Part shown: one piece after another, positions 8,668 to 16,710 of the stretch
Layout of the letters: every line of letters starts with the position of its first letter
Position numbering within the stretch: the stretch's first letter is position 1
Origin: Eubacteriaceae bacterium Marseille-Q4139
GTDB taxonomy: Bacteria; Bacillota; Clostridia; Lachnospirales; Lachnospiraceae
DNA length: 64,000 nucleotides
Direction: 5' to 3'
Assembly (NCBI GenBank): GCA_018223415.1
Contig: JAGTTQ010000001.1
Span: 944,365 to 1,008,364, forward strand
Position numbers and translations under genes: made by a program
The notes under the pieces: generated by a model
Told to the model about the DNA's origin: nothing
The model's database searches: none
What the model saw: the letters and a program-made list of their open reading frames with translations, nothing else

Positions 8668-9508
8668 ATATTTTTATCTCCATGTCCGAATGCTCCGGAA
8701 TCTGCTTTTCTTTCGGCGGAAGCTTCCGGTAATCGCCGTAAACCTGCTTTAAATACGGATCCCACCCGGCCGGGATGAAAAACCGGCAGTCCTCAAACGG
8801 CACCTCCTCCGCCTCGTCCATCCACTTTTTTTCCAACTCCACATAGAGGTAATCCGGGGCATAGTTGGAATAGTAATAAAGGTTCGTCCTTTTCTTCGCA
8901 TCCTTCATGGAAACGGCCCGCCAGAGCCGGTACGTGACCGGAAACGGGATCAGCTTCCCGATACCTGAAAGCACGGCCACGAAAAGCTTCATGATGCCTT
9001 TATAGTCGGAATAGTCAATCCGGTACCGGTGCCCCAGGGCAAACCCGTAGACGATGCACTGGGAGAGCTTCGTTACGGTTTTGACGGCCTTTCCCTCCGG
9101 CAGGGCGTCCACGATGAATAAGTCAATGCAGAGGCGGCTGATCTTATCGTCGTAAAACGCCATCTTCCCGGAACCCTCGAATTTCTGGCTTTTGTCATAG
9201 AGGATCCTGGGCACGAAATCGTAAAACGCCGTTCCGCCGTGGTACTCGTTCGGCTCCACAAAGGTCATGCCCTCGGGAAGCTCTCGGCGCACCACCTTCG
9301 CAAACATCTCATAGTTTTTCCGCGTAAACACCACATCCGCGTCGTCGTCCCAGGGGATGAACCCCTGATGGCGGACGGCGCCGAGCATCGTCCCGGCATC
9401 TAACGCATACTTGATCTTATACTTGCGGCAGATGCGGTCGATCTCCTTTAACATCTTTAAATTTGCCTCATGAACCCTCGTCAGGTCAAATGTTCTCTCT
9501 TCGCTCAC
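8660..9508 (-). CDS. LicD family phosphotransferase
   Basis: A 282-residue LicD-type protein. This family transfers phosphoryl-linked groups such as phosphocholine to surface glycans. The nucleotidyltransferase-like core shows YALDAGTMLGAVRHQGFIPW followed by DDDADVVF (about residues 35-65), with the acidic metal-binding triplet intact. The start is GTG, overlapping the stop of rfbH as GTGA. The licABC choline genes are not in the window, so the transferred group need not be choline. Position between rfbH and a GT2 gene ties it to decoration of the same surface polymer. Confidence 0.88.
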   Translation of the reverse strand: MSEERTFDLTRVHEANLKMLKEIDRICRKYKIKYALDAGTMLGAVRHQGFIPWDDDADVVFTRKNYEMFAKVVRRELPEGMTFVEPNEYHGGTAFYDFVPRILYDKSQKFEGSGKMAFYDDKISRLCIDLFIVDALPEGKAVKTVTKLSQCIVYGFALGHRYRIDYSDYKGIMKLFVAVLSGIGKLIPFPVTYRLWRAVSMKDAKKRTNLYYYSNYAPDYLYVELEKKWMDEAEEVPFEDCRFFIPAGWDPYLKQVYGDYRKLPPKEKQIPEHSDMEIKIYG

Positions 9509-10845
9509 GATTTAAGCCCTTCTTTAATTACCTTTGCCATGTAGTCGATTTTTTCGTCTGTCATGCCGGGGTAGACGCCGACCCAGAAGGTATCGGCCAT
9601 AATCCGGTCGGAATTTTCAAGGCTTCCGACGACGCGGTAGCCTGTCTTTTCTGCCCGCATGGCATCAAAGCACGGATGCTTGATTAAATTCCCCGCAAAC
9701 AGCATCCTGGTCTGGACGCCGTGATCTTCCACGTACTGCACGAGACGGTTTCTGTCCACGCCTTCCCGGCAGGTGATTAAAAAGCCGAACCAGCTTGGCG
9801 TGGAATGCTCGGCCGCCTCCGGAAGGATCAGCTTGTCCTCTGCCTCCGAAAGGGCCGCCCGCAGCCGGTCAAAATTATGGCGCCTCTTTTCCACGAAGGA
9901 CGGGAACTTCTCAAGCTGGGCGCAGCCGATGGCCGCCTGCATATCCGTGGCCTTTAAATTGTATCCGAAATGCGAATAGACGTATTTGTGGTCATACCCA
10001 AGCGGCAGCTCGCCGTACTGCCTGTCAAACCGGTGGCCGCAGAGGTTGTCGCGGCCCGGCGGGCAGACACAGTCGCGTCCCCAGTCGCGGAAGGAGCGGA
10101 TGATCTTATGAAGCAGCGGGTTGTCGGTGTAGACGGCGCCGCCCTCGCCCATGGTCATATGATGGGGCGGGTAAAAGCTGGACGTGCCGATGTCGCCGAC
10201 GGTGCCGGTGAATTTTTCTTCGCCGTTTATGGTGTATTTGGAGCCCAGGGCGTCGCAGTTGTCCTCGACGAGCCACAGGTTGTGCTTTTCACAGAACGCC
10301 TTCACCGCCGTAAGATCAAAGGGATTTCCCAGGGTATGCGCGAGCATCACGGCCTTTGTCTTTTCCGAGAGCGCCGCCTCCAGCATGGAAACGTCGATGT
10401 TGTACTGTGGAATCGTGATGTCCACGAACACCGGCACGGCGCCGTACTGGATGGCCGGCGTCACCGTCGTCGGGAAACCGGCGGCCACGGTGATGATCTC
10501 GTCGCCGCGCTTTACCTGCCTGTCTCCAAGAAGCGGCGAAGTCAGCGCCATAAAGGCAATTAAATTGGCCGACGAGCCGGAATTTACGAGGGAACAGTAG
10601 CGAACCTTCAAATACTTGGCAAGCTTCGCCTCAAACTGGTCGGTGTAGCGGCCGGACGTGAGCCAGAACTCCAGGGAACTGTCCACCAGATTCACCATTT
10701 CTTCCTTATCATAAACGCGGGAGGCGTAGGGAATCCTGTCTCCCTCGTGAAATTCCTTTTTCTGATTATGAAATTTTTCTGCATATTCCGCCACCATGGC
10801 GAGGATTTCCTCTCTCGCCTGGGCTTCTGTCTTGTTTTCAAACAT
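9505..10845 (-). CDS. rfbH: CDP-6-deoxy-4-keto-hexose 3-dehydratase (E1, RfbH/DdhC)
   Basis: A 446-residue member of the DegT/DnrJ/EryC1 fold that removes the 3-hydroxyl of CDP-4-keto-6-deoxyglucose using PMP and an iron-sulfur cluster. Two hallmarks separate it from aminotransferases: the PLP lysine is replaced by histidine in SFYPPHHMTMGEGG, and a CxCx7C cluster motif follows in GRDCVCPPGRDNLCGHRF, with another Cys upstream in VEDNCDALG. I start at the ATG at 10845, 10 nt after GGAGGA; the frame could begin at a TTG at 10863. It lies between rfbG and licD. The partner reductase (E3, RfbI/DdhD) and a final epimerase/reductase are not in this window. Confidence 0.9.
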   Translation of the reverse strand: MFENKTEAQAREEILAMVAEYAEKFHNQKKEFHEGDRIPYASRVYDKEEMVNLVDSSLEFWLTSGRYTDQFEAKLAKYLKVRYCSLVNSGSSANLIAFMALTSPLLGDRQVKRGDEIITVAAGFPTTVTPAIQYGAVPVFVDITIPQYNIDVSMLEAALSEKTKAVMLAHTLGNPFDLTAVKAFCEKHNLWLVEDNCDALGSKYTINGEEKFTGTVGDIGTSSFYPPHHMTMGEGGAVYTDNPLLHKIIRSFRDWGRDCVCPPGRDNLCGHRFDRQYGELPLGYDHKYVYSHFGYNLKATDMQAAIGCAQLEKFPSFVEKRRHNFDRLRAALSEAEDKLILPEAAEHSTPSWFGFLITCREGVDRNRLVQYVEDHGVQTRMLFAGNLIKHPCFDAMRAEKTGYRVVGSLENSDRIMADTFWVGVYPGMTDEKIDYMAKVIKEGLKS

Positions 10846-10867
10846 GCTGCAATCTTCCTCCAAGTGC

Positions 10868-11932
10868 TTAATGTACGGAAATCATTGTCTCAATCTGTTT
10901 ATCCATGACTGCGGTCACGTCGTCCCCCGCCTCCCAGGCCTTAAACCACTCCGCCGTAAGGCCGATGGCCTCCCTCACATGGAACCGCGGCCGCCAGCCA
11001 AAGACGCTTTTAATCTTCGAGCAGTCCAGCTTTAAGAAATTGGCCTCGTGGGGGCCGCCGTCGCTTTGATTCACCCAGGAAAGCCCGTCTCCCCAGACTT
11101 CACAGAACATGGTGACAAGCTCGCCCGTTGTCACGCAGTCACAGTCGTCCGGGCCCACGTTGTAATGCCCCGCAAAGCGGATGTCCTCATACTGGGCCTT
11201 CGCCACAGCGAGATATAAAAGCAGCGGCTCCAAAACATGCTGGTAGGGCCTGGTGGAATTGGGGTTCCTGACGATAATGTCCTGCTTTTTCATGGCCGCG
11301 CGGATGCAGTCCGGCACAATCCTGTCATTGGCAAAATCTCCGCCGCCGATGACGTTTCCGGCCCGGCAGGTGGAAATGGCACAGCGCCCGTCGGAAAAAA
11401 ATGACTTCTGGTAGCTGTGGGTCACAAGCTCCGAACAGGACTTGCTGTTGGAATAGGGGTCATAGCCGTCGAGGCGGTCGGTCTCCCGGTAGCCGTACTC
11501 CCACTCCATGTTCTCGTAAACCTTATCGGTGGTGACGTTGACAAACGAACGCACCGAGGGCGTAAGGCGCACGCACTCTAAGACGTTCACCGTCCCCATC
11601 ACGTTCGTCTCATACGTGTAGACCGGCTCCTTATAGGAATCCCGCACAATGGGCTGCGCCGCCAGATGAAGGACAATCTCCGGCTCTGCCTCGTCAAACA
11701 CCTGCTTTAGGTGCTTCAGGTCGCGGATATCGCCGATGACCGAATGCATCTTCTCCTTTACGCCGGCCGCGTCAAAAAGGGACGGCTCTGTCGGCGGGTT
11801 TAGGGCATAGCCCGTCACCTTTGCGCCGGCGTTTGTGAGGATTCTGGAAAGCCAGGCGCCCTTAAAGCCAGTGTGGCCGGTGATAAGGACACGCTTATCT
11901 TTATAAAATGTAAAAACCTCTTTAAAATCCAT
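10868..11932 (-). CDS. rfbG: CDP-glucose 4,6-dehydratase
   Basis: A 354-residue extended short-chain dehydrogenase that turns CDP-glucose into CDP-4-keto-6-deoxyglucose. The NAD-binding motif is GHTGFKGAWL at residues about 19-28 (a GxxGFxG form typical of RfbG); VTTDKVYEN and DPYSNSKSCSE carry the active-site Thr-Asp and the Tyr-x3-Lys pair. GAGGAAG precedes the ATG. It sits 12 bp after rfbF and 22 bp before rfbH, so the three sequential steps of CDP-deoxysugar synthesis are encoded together. Confidence 0.93.
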   Translation of the reverse strand: MDFKEVFTFYKDKRVLITGHTGFKGAWLSRILTNAGAKVTGYALNPPTEPSLFDAAGVKEKMHSVIGDIRDLKHLKQVFDEAEPEIVLHLAAQPIVRDSYKEPVYTYETNVMGTVNVLECVRLTPSVRSFVNVTTDKVYENMEWEYGYRETDRLDGYDPYSNSKSCSELVTHSYQKSFFSDGRCAISTCRAGNVIGGGDFANDRIVPDCIRAAMKKQDIIVRNPNSTRPYQHVLEPLLLYLAVAKAQYEDIRFAGHYNVGPDDCDCVTTGELVTMFCEVWGDGLSWVNQSDGGPHEANFLKLDCSKIKSVFGWRPRFHVREAIGLTAEWFKAWEAGDDVTAVMDKQIETMISVH

Positions 11933-11944
11933 GTATCTCTTCCT

Positions 11945-12718
11945 CTATTCCCAGATCTTCCAGGGCGCTTTTCCCGACGTCCACAGCTCTTCCAGCTGGT
12001 TTTTCTCCCTCTGGGTGTCCATGCACTTCCAGAAGCCCTCGTGGCGGAAGGCCATGAGCTCCCCGTCGGCCGCCAGGTTCCGTAACGGCGCCTGCTCGAA
12101 CACCGTCTCATCGCCCTCCAAGTAATCAAAGACGCCTGCATTCATCACCATGAAGCCGCCGTTTATGAGGCTTCCGTCGTCGTCGTTTTTCTCCCGGAAG
12201 GCGTGGATCTGGCTCTTCTCATCGAGATCTAAAACGCCGAACCGCTGGCCGATGTTGACGGCCGTAATCGTGGCGATTTTCCCGTGGCCTTTGTGGAATC
12301 TCTCTAACGCCTTTAAGTCGATATCCGCCAGGCCGTCGCCGTAGGTGAGCATGAACGGCTCATCGCCCACATACTCGCGGATGCGCTTAATCCTGCCGCC
12401 GGTCATGGTGTTTAAGCCGGTGTCGATGAGCGTCACCTTCCATGGCTCCGAATAGTTGTTGTGAACCTTCATGCTGTTGTTTGCCAGGTCAAAGGTCACG
12501 TCCGATGTGTGCAGGAAGTAATCGGCAAAAAACTCCTTCACCACATACTGCTTATAGCCGAGACAGATGATAAATTCATTGTACCCGAACTGAGAATAAT
12601 ATTTCATGATATGCCAGAGGATCGGCTTCTCCCCGATCTCGATCATGGGCTTTGGCTTTAAATGGCTTTCCTCGCTGATTCTTGTCCCGAACCCGCCTGC
12701 CAGGATGACTACCTTCAT
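11945..12718 (-). CDS. rfbF: Glucose-1-phosphate cytidylyltransferase
   Basis: A 257-residue nucleotidyltransferase that makes CDP-glucose from CTP and glucose 1-phosphate, the first step of the CDP-deoxysugar route. The N-terminus ILAGGFGTRISEE (residues 5-17) is the nucleotide-binding loop; LKPKPMIEIGEKPILWHIMK follows as in RfbF. LTYGDGLADID at about 110 carries the metal-binding aspartates. Its ATG overlaps the stop of the upstream membrane-protein gene as ATGA, so translation is probably coupled. Confidence 0.93.
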   Translation of the reverse strand: MKVVILAGGFGTRISEESHLKPKPMIEIGEKPILWHIMKYYSQFGYNEFIICLGYKQYVVKEFFADYFLHTSDVTFDLANNSMKVHNNYSEPWKVTLIDTGLNTMTGGRIKRIREYVGDEPFMLTYGDGLADIDLKALERFHKGHGKIATITAVNIGQRFGVLDLDEKSQIHAFREKNDDDGSLINGGFMVMNAGVFDYLEGDETVFEQAPLRNLAADGELMAFRHEGFWKCMDTQREKNQLEELWTSGKAPWKIWE

Positions 12719-14208
12719 CGTATCTCCTCCTGCTCATCCGTATCTTTAAATATGTTCCAGTGATTGTCCTTTAAAATCGTCAGGGCTTCCTTCACCCCGT
12801 CCTTGTGGTATTCCAGGACGGTTTTTAACTCGTCCTCGCTCCTGTTTTCAAAATCCAGAAGAACTTCCCGGTTCCCCTCGTTGTAAATCCGCCGGTTGAC
12901 GCCGTGGGAAAACTCCTCCGCCGTCGTCACCACGTTCCCGAGAAGGAACACGGCCGCTGTGAAAACGGCGATGGCCCGCATGACCTGCGGGTTTACGGAC
13001 GCTTTCCCGCGCCGTTTAAATTTCCGTCTGGAAACCAGCCCGAAGGTCAAAAAAATCCCGAGGATCCCGATCTCGTACTGGAGCGCATAGCGGGAGCTCA
13101 TGCCGTAAAGGTCGTTGGGCATGAAAATCCAGCGGCTTGCCAAAACAAGAAGGTGGTTCATCCCGCCGCCTGCCAAAAGCATCAGGGGGAACAGCGTCTT
13201 CTTATAAAGCCCGTAGTAAAAGTTCATCCACACCGCCAGGAAGTAAACGCCGATCACGAAAAGCCCCAAAAGGCAGAGCGCCTCGCCGGGAAGCCAGCTC
13301 ATGTGCCTTGACATCCATTCTACCCCAAAAATCATGGAAGAAAAGGATTTCAAGAAAAATGTAAGGAAAAATTTCGGTTCCCGCAGGAAAGCCGATAAAA
13401 GCGGCTCGTCCACGGCGCCGCTGTACTCGTAAACCGCCATGGAATTGCTCCAGAGGTAGAGAAAAAGCGGAAGCACCGCAGCAATCGAAAGCCCGAGAAG
13501 CGTCTTACCTGAAAGCAGGCCGAGCCGCCTGTCAATAAAACCGATGGACGCCGAACCGGCAGGCGCCTGCGCCTCGGCTTTCTTCCTGTCATCCCGGAGA
13601 ATCAGCCTGTCTTTTACAAAAAGGAAGCCGTAGGTAAGAAGCAGCGTCATGATATAAATGGCGCAGTATGGCCCGGCCACAAAAACCGTCGTCACGGCCG
13701 GCAGCACGAAAAGCAGGACTTTGTCATGCCGCCCCCCGTGCCGGCCGTAAACCGCATCAAGAACCGTATAATTCCAGAAAAAGAACGCAAACGCCAGAAA
13801 ATGCGCCCAGCCTGTCCCGTTATAAAGCATCTCCCATTTGTTAAGGCTGAACATGAAAACCATCATGGCCGCGTACCAGCCAAGGCCGATCCTGTATTTT
13901 TTCCCGTAAGATGCCAGAATCATGGCCGAAAGCCCGAAGCTTAAAACGCCCATCACCCGGTCAAAGGTCACGCTGTATCCAAAAAGCGAGACGTTGAGCC
14001 CACGCTCGAAGTAATTCACCGGAATCCGCGTCAAAAGATCCGGCACGAAGAATTTCTCCGGGTTCCAGACGTCCGGCAGGTAGGAATTGATGAGCCGGAT
14101 GTAGTCCGAATAAACCATGTCGATGGCCGACCGGTGCAGATATAAAAGATAAAACAGGACTCCAATGACCGGAAGCCCCCAGTACACGCATTTTCTAAGC
14201 TGCTTCAT
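12715..14208 (-). CDS. Polytopic membrane protein of the polysaccharide operon
   Basis: A protein of about 497 residues with roughly ten hydrophobic segments and a charged C-terminal tail (about 430-497). The first helix follows MKQLRKC directly. A large loop after helix 1 contains YSDYIRLINSYLPDVW, reminiscent of the first extracellular loop with acidic residues in GT-C glycosyltransferases, but I cannot place it in a family. Start chosen at 14208 from GGAGGG upstream; a longer frame begins at 14268 inside the preceding gene. Sandwiched between other surface-polymer genes, so a lipid-linked sugar transfer or polymer export role is likely but unproven. Confidence 0.7.
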   Translation of the reverse strand: MKQLRKCVYWGLPVIGVLFYLLYLHRSAIDMVYSDYIRLINSYLPDVWNPEKFFVPDLLTRIPVNYFERGLNVSLFGYSVTFDRVMGVLSFGLSAMILASYGKKYRIGLGWYAAMMVFMFSLNKWEMLYNGTGWAHFLAFAFFFWNYTVLDAVYGRHGGRHDKVLLFVLPAVTTVFVAGPYCAIYIMTLLLTYGFLFVKDRLILRDDRKKAEAQAPAGSASIGFIDRRLGLLSGKTLLGLSIAAVLPLFLYLWSNSMAVYEYSGAVDEPLLSAFLREPKFFLTFFLKSFSSMIFGVEWMSRHMSWLPGEALCLLGLFVIGVYFLAVWMNFYYGLYKKTLFPLMLLAGGGMNHLLVLASRWIFMPNDLYGMSSRYALQYEIGILGIFLTFGLVSRRKFKRRGKASVNPQVMRAIAVFTAAVFLLGNVVTTAEEFSHGVNRRIYNEGNREVLLDFENRSEDELKTVLEYHKDGVKEALTILKDNHWNIFKDTDEQEEIR

Positions 14209-14233
14209 CGCTGCCCTCCAGGCTGTAAGTATG

Positions 14234-14806
14234 TCAGGCTCTCCCCGCCTTCTTTCCGCGCTCCGCATGGTGCCAGTTCTGCGCGGAGAAAATCTTTACA
14301 AGATCCACCAGATAATTATACTGGTTCCATGCCTCGTCCTTGGAATCAAAATTCTCATGAACCGCCTTATTGCCGATGATGCGGATTTCGTTCAGCTCCC
14401 ATTTGGATACCCGGTCGAGATACCCCTTTTCACCGAGCCAGCGGCAGAACTGCTGGTTCGTCATCGGCTGGTTGGACGGCTTTTTCCGCCTGCGGCGTCC
14501 GCTCTGTTTTCTGTTTTTCGAGGCGCCGCCATCCCCCTTCTGTCCGGCCGGGGACGGGGCCGTATTGTCGATCTCAATCCCGATTTCGTCTGCCACGGAT
14601 TTTAAAAGCAGCTCCAGATTCTGCCGTCCCTTTACCATGGCCGCGTTATACTCGCCGCGGCGGAGCCAGCTTCTCTCCTTTTTCAGTTCCCTTCTGACCT
14701 CTCCTAAAAACGCACCGTGGTTTGTCTTTCTCCATAAGGCCGCAAGAAGCCCGCCGCCCGTCATAAGGGCCAGGAGCCCAAGGATCCATCCCGCTTGTCC
14801 ATCCAT
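14234..14806 (-). CDS. Small membrane-anchored protein with DUF4145/HEPN-like C-terminus
   Basis: About 190 residues: one N-terminal transmembrane helix (LGLLALMTGGGLLAALW, residues about 9-25), a basic linker (residues about 90-110, RRRRKK), and a C-terminal helical part with RWLGEKGYLDRV and NEIRIIGNKAVHEN. The last motif (R-x-x-GN-x-AVHE) is what I associate with DUF4145/HEPN-type domains. The start at 14806 was chosen because AAAGGAG is 7 nt before it; a GTG at 14812 touches the site. It is inserted in the middle of a surface-glycan operon, an unusual neighbour; its role there is unknown. Confidence 0.65.
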   Translation of the reverse strand: MDGQAGWILGLLALMTGGGLLAALWRKTNHGAFLGEVRRELKKERSWLRRGEYNAAMVKGRQNLELLLKSVADEIGIEIDNTAPSPAGQKGDGGASKNRKQSGRRRRKKPSNQPMTNQQFCRWLGEKGYLDRVSKWELNEIRIIGNKAVHENFDSKDEAWNQYNYLVDLVKIFSAQNWHHAERGKKAGRA

Positions 14807-14823
14807 TTCCACTCTCCTTTCAT

Positions 14824-16701
14824 TTATTCTTTATCTTTGATGTGCACAATCATGGCAAGGTTCTCCTCGCCCCGCTTCTCCTTGGCATTCTTCACATAGA
14901 AATTGCAGGAAAATTCCAAAGAAATCCGCTGGTATGGCGCCACGTCAAGCTCCATGGACATGGAATTTTCCGTGAACACCAGGTCGGGAAGCCGCTTTCC
15001 ATTCATTTTGATCTCGCAGACCTCGTTTCCCGTGATCTTTCCCGGATAATAGAAGGATAAGACCATCTTGTCCCGGTTCCCGTTTAAGAACACAATTTTT
15101 GCGTGTTCGTCGATCCAGCCGTCCTCATAGCTTCCGTAGGCCAGCCGGTACCGCTCGTCCTTAATGTACGAGGTCACATCCTGGTAAGCGTTGTTTTCCG
15201 GGTCTTCCCTGAGGATCACCATGTCATCCGTAATCTCTTTTAAGTCAAAATCGCTGTCGATGAAATGCACGGGGAATTCCGTGTCCGGATCCGGCGCGTA
15301 CACCTTAAAGAAGGTCTCCGCCGTAAAATCGCTCATCTCATACGTATTTCCAATAATATACAGTTCCTTGTCAAAAAAGTCCTCTCCGTATTTCCCCACG
15401 GTCTCCTCGGCCAGGGAGTTGTACCGAAGCTGGTTCGGCCAGAGATGGAGCACGTCCCAGGTATCCCGATAGAAGCCCTCCACCGGAAAGAGAAGCGCCA
15501 TATAGGCAAACACGAGAATCCCCGCCTTCCCCACGAAGGCCGAAAGATAGGAGAGGAATAAGAGCGCCGCCGCATAAACCACATAGACCCAGCGCATCTC
15601 CACGCGGATTGTCACGCTGGAGGAGCCGATGCAGAGCGCGATAAAGGCCAGGAATAACAGGACATTTTTTAAATGGGAAAGCCGCCGTCCGCTATCGAGC
15701 GCCCAACGCACGGCAAAAACCGCCACAAGGACGCCGAGGATCCCCCAGCAGGCATGGATCATGTTTTTGATATTGTCCGGGGAATCTGCGAAAGTCATGC
15801 CGCAGAGGTAATCCGGCCCCGTCCCGACACCGAAGACAAAGCCCACCTGTTCCCACGCATGGGCCACCGCCTCAGCCGTATCAAACGTATCGGCCACGTC
15901 GGTACCGCCTGTGCCGGCCGGCGACAGCGTCCCGATGGTAAAAAGGCGGATCAGCATGATAAGGCCGAAAATCCCGATGCTTAAAAGAAAAAACTGCCAT
16001 TTCGGCGTGCGGTATTCTTCCTCCGTCCGCCTTCTTCTGCTCTTTCCGTAGGCCGCCTCCATGTCACCGTCTGATTTCTGCGCCTTCTCCCCCTGCCCCA
16101 AAAGAAGCGCCAGAAGAAGCACCGGGATTAACGCCATGTACCGCTCATGGATGAAGCTGGCACAGAAATAGAGGACGTTTGCAAGAAGATAGGACTTTCC
16201 GTCCCGCTCGTTGACATACCGGTAAAGGAAGTACAGGATGCCGATGGCTGCCCACAGCCCCATGCTCTCCATGGTGCCGTAGAGCTGGCCGATCTGGTAG
16301 TAGGCCATGCGGGAAAGGAGGTAAGCCACGGAAAGGGCGATGCTCACAAACCGTCTCCCGCCGATCCGAAAGGCAATCCGGTAAATGGTAAAGGCGATGG
16401 CCGCGTTTAAGACGATGTTGATCGGCACAATCCATGTGACATGATTTCCAACAAACGCAAGCTCCAGCCAGGAAATCAGGTAGTACAGGAAACGAAAGCG
16501 GGTGCTGCCCATGGGAAACACGTACTCCAGGAAACTCTGCTCGCCGTAGCAGGACCAGAGGTACAGATCATCCATATAAAGCCCCTTGATCGTAACGCCG
16601 CGGTTTACAAAAAAGCCAAGTCCTAAAAGCAGGGCAAAGACTAAAAGCCCGTCCTTCCTTTTCTCAAATTCTTCTGCCATTCTGTTTTTCAAGTCCATCA
16701 T
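14824..16701 (-). CDS. Large polytopic membrane protein, possible GT-C glycosyltransferase
   Basis: A 625-residue protein: about ten to twelve membrane segments over residues 20-400, then a soluble extracytoplasmic C-terminal domain (about 420-625) rich in charged residues. The first loop has LYMDDLYLWSCYGEQSF, with an Asp-Asp pair where GT-C enzymes keep catalytic acidic residues. A basic cytoplasmic insert (KSRRRRTEEE) lies near 215. I do not recognise a named family. It is the third gene of the operon, 10 bp after the 763-residue membrane protein. GT-C sugar transfer from polyprenyl phosphate is the best guess. Confidence 0.65.
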   Translation of the reverse strand: MMDLKNRMAEEFEKRKDGLLVFALLLGLGFFVNRGVTIKGLYMDDLYLWSCYGEQSFLEYVFPMGSTRFRFLYYLISWLELAFVGNHVTWIVPINIVLNAAIAFTIYRIAFRIGGRRFVSIALSVAYLLSRMAYYQIGQLYGTMESMGLWAAIGILYFLYRYVNERDGKSYLLANVLYFCASFIHERYMALIPVLLLALLLGQGEKAQKSDGDMEAAYGKSRRRRTEEEYRTPKWQFFLLSIGIFGLIMLIRLFTIGTLSPAGTGGTDVADTFDTAEAVAHAWEQVGFVFGVGTGPDYLCGMTFADSPDNIKNMIHACWGILGVLVAVFAVRWALDSGRRLSHLKNVLLFLAFIALCIGSSSVTIRVEMRWVYVVYAAALLFLSYLSAFVGKAGILVFAYMALLFPVEGFYRDTWDVLHLWPNQLRYNSLAEETVGKYGEDFFDKELYIIGNTYEMSDFTAETFFKVYAPDPDTEFPVHFIDSDFDLKEITDDMVILREDPENNAYQDVTSYIKDERYRLAYGSYEDGWIDEHAKIVFLNGNRDKMVLSFYYPGKITGNEVCEIKMNGKRLPDLVFTENSMSMELDVAPYQRISLEFSCNFYVKNAKEKRGEENLAMIVHIKDKE

Positions 16702-16710
16702 TCGTTCCCC

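Noticed and set aside
9970..10563. Plus-strand ORF of 197 codons
   Set aside because: It is antisense to rfbH, which is unmistakable by its cluster and PMP motifs.
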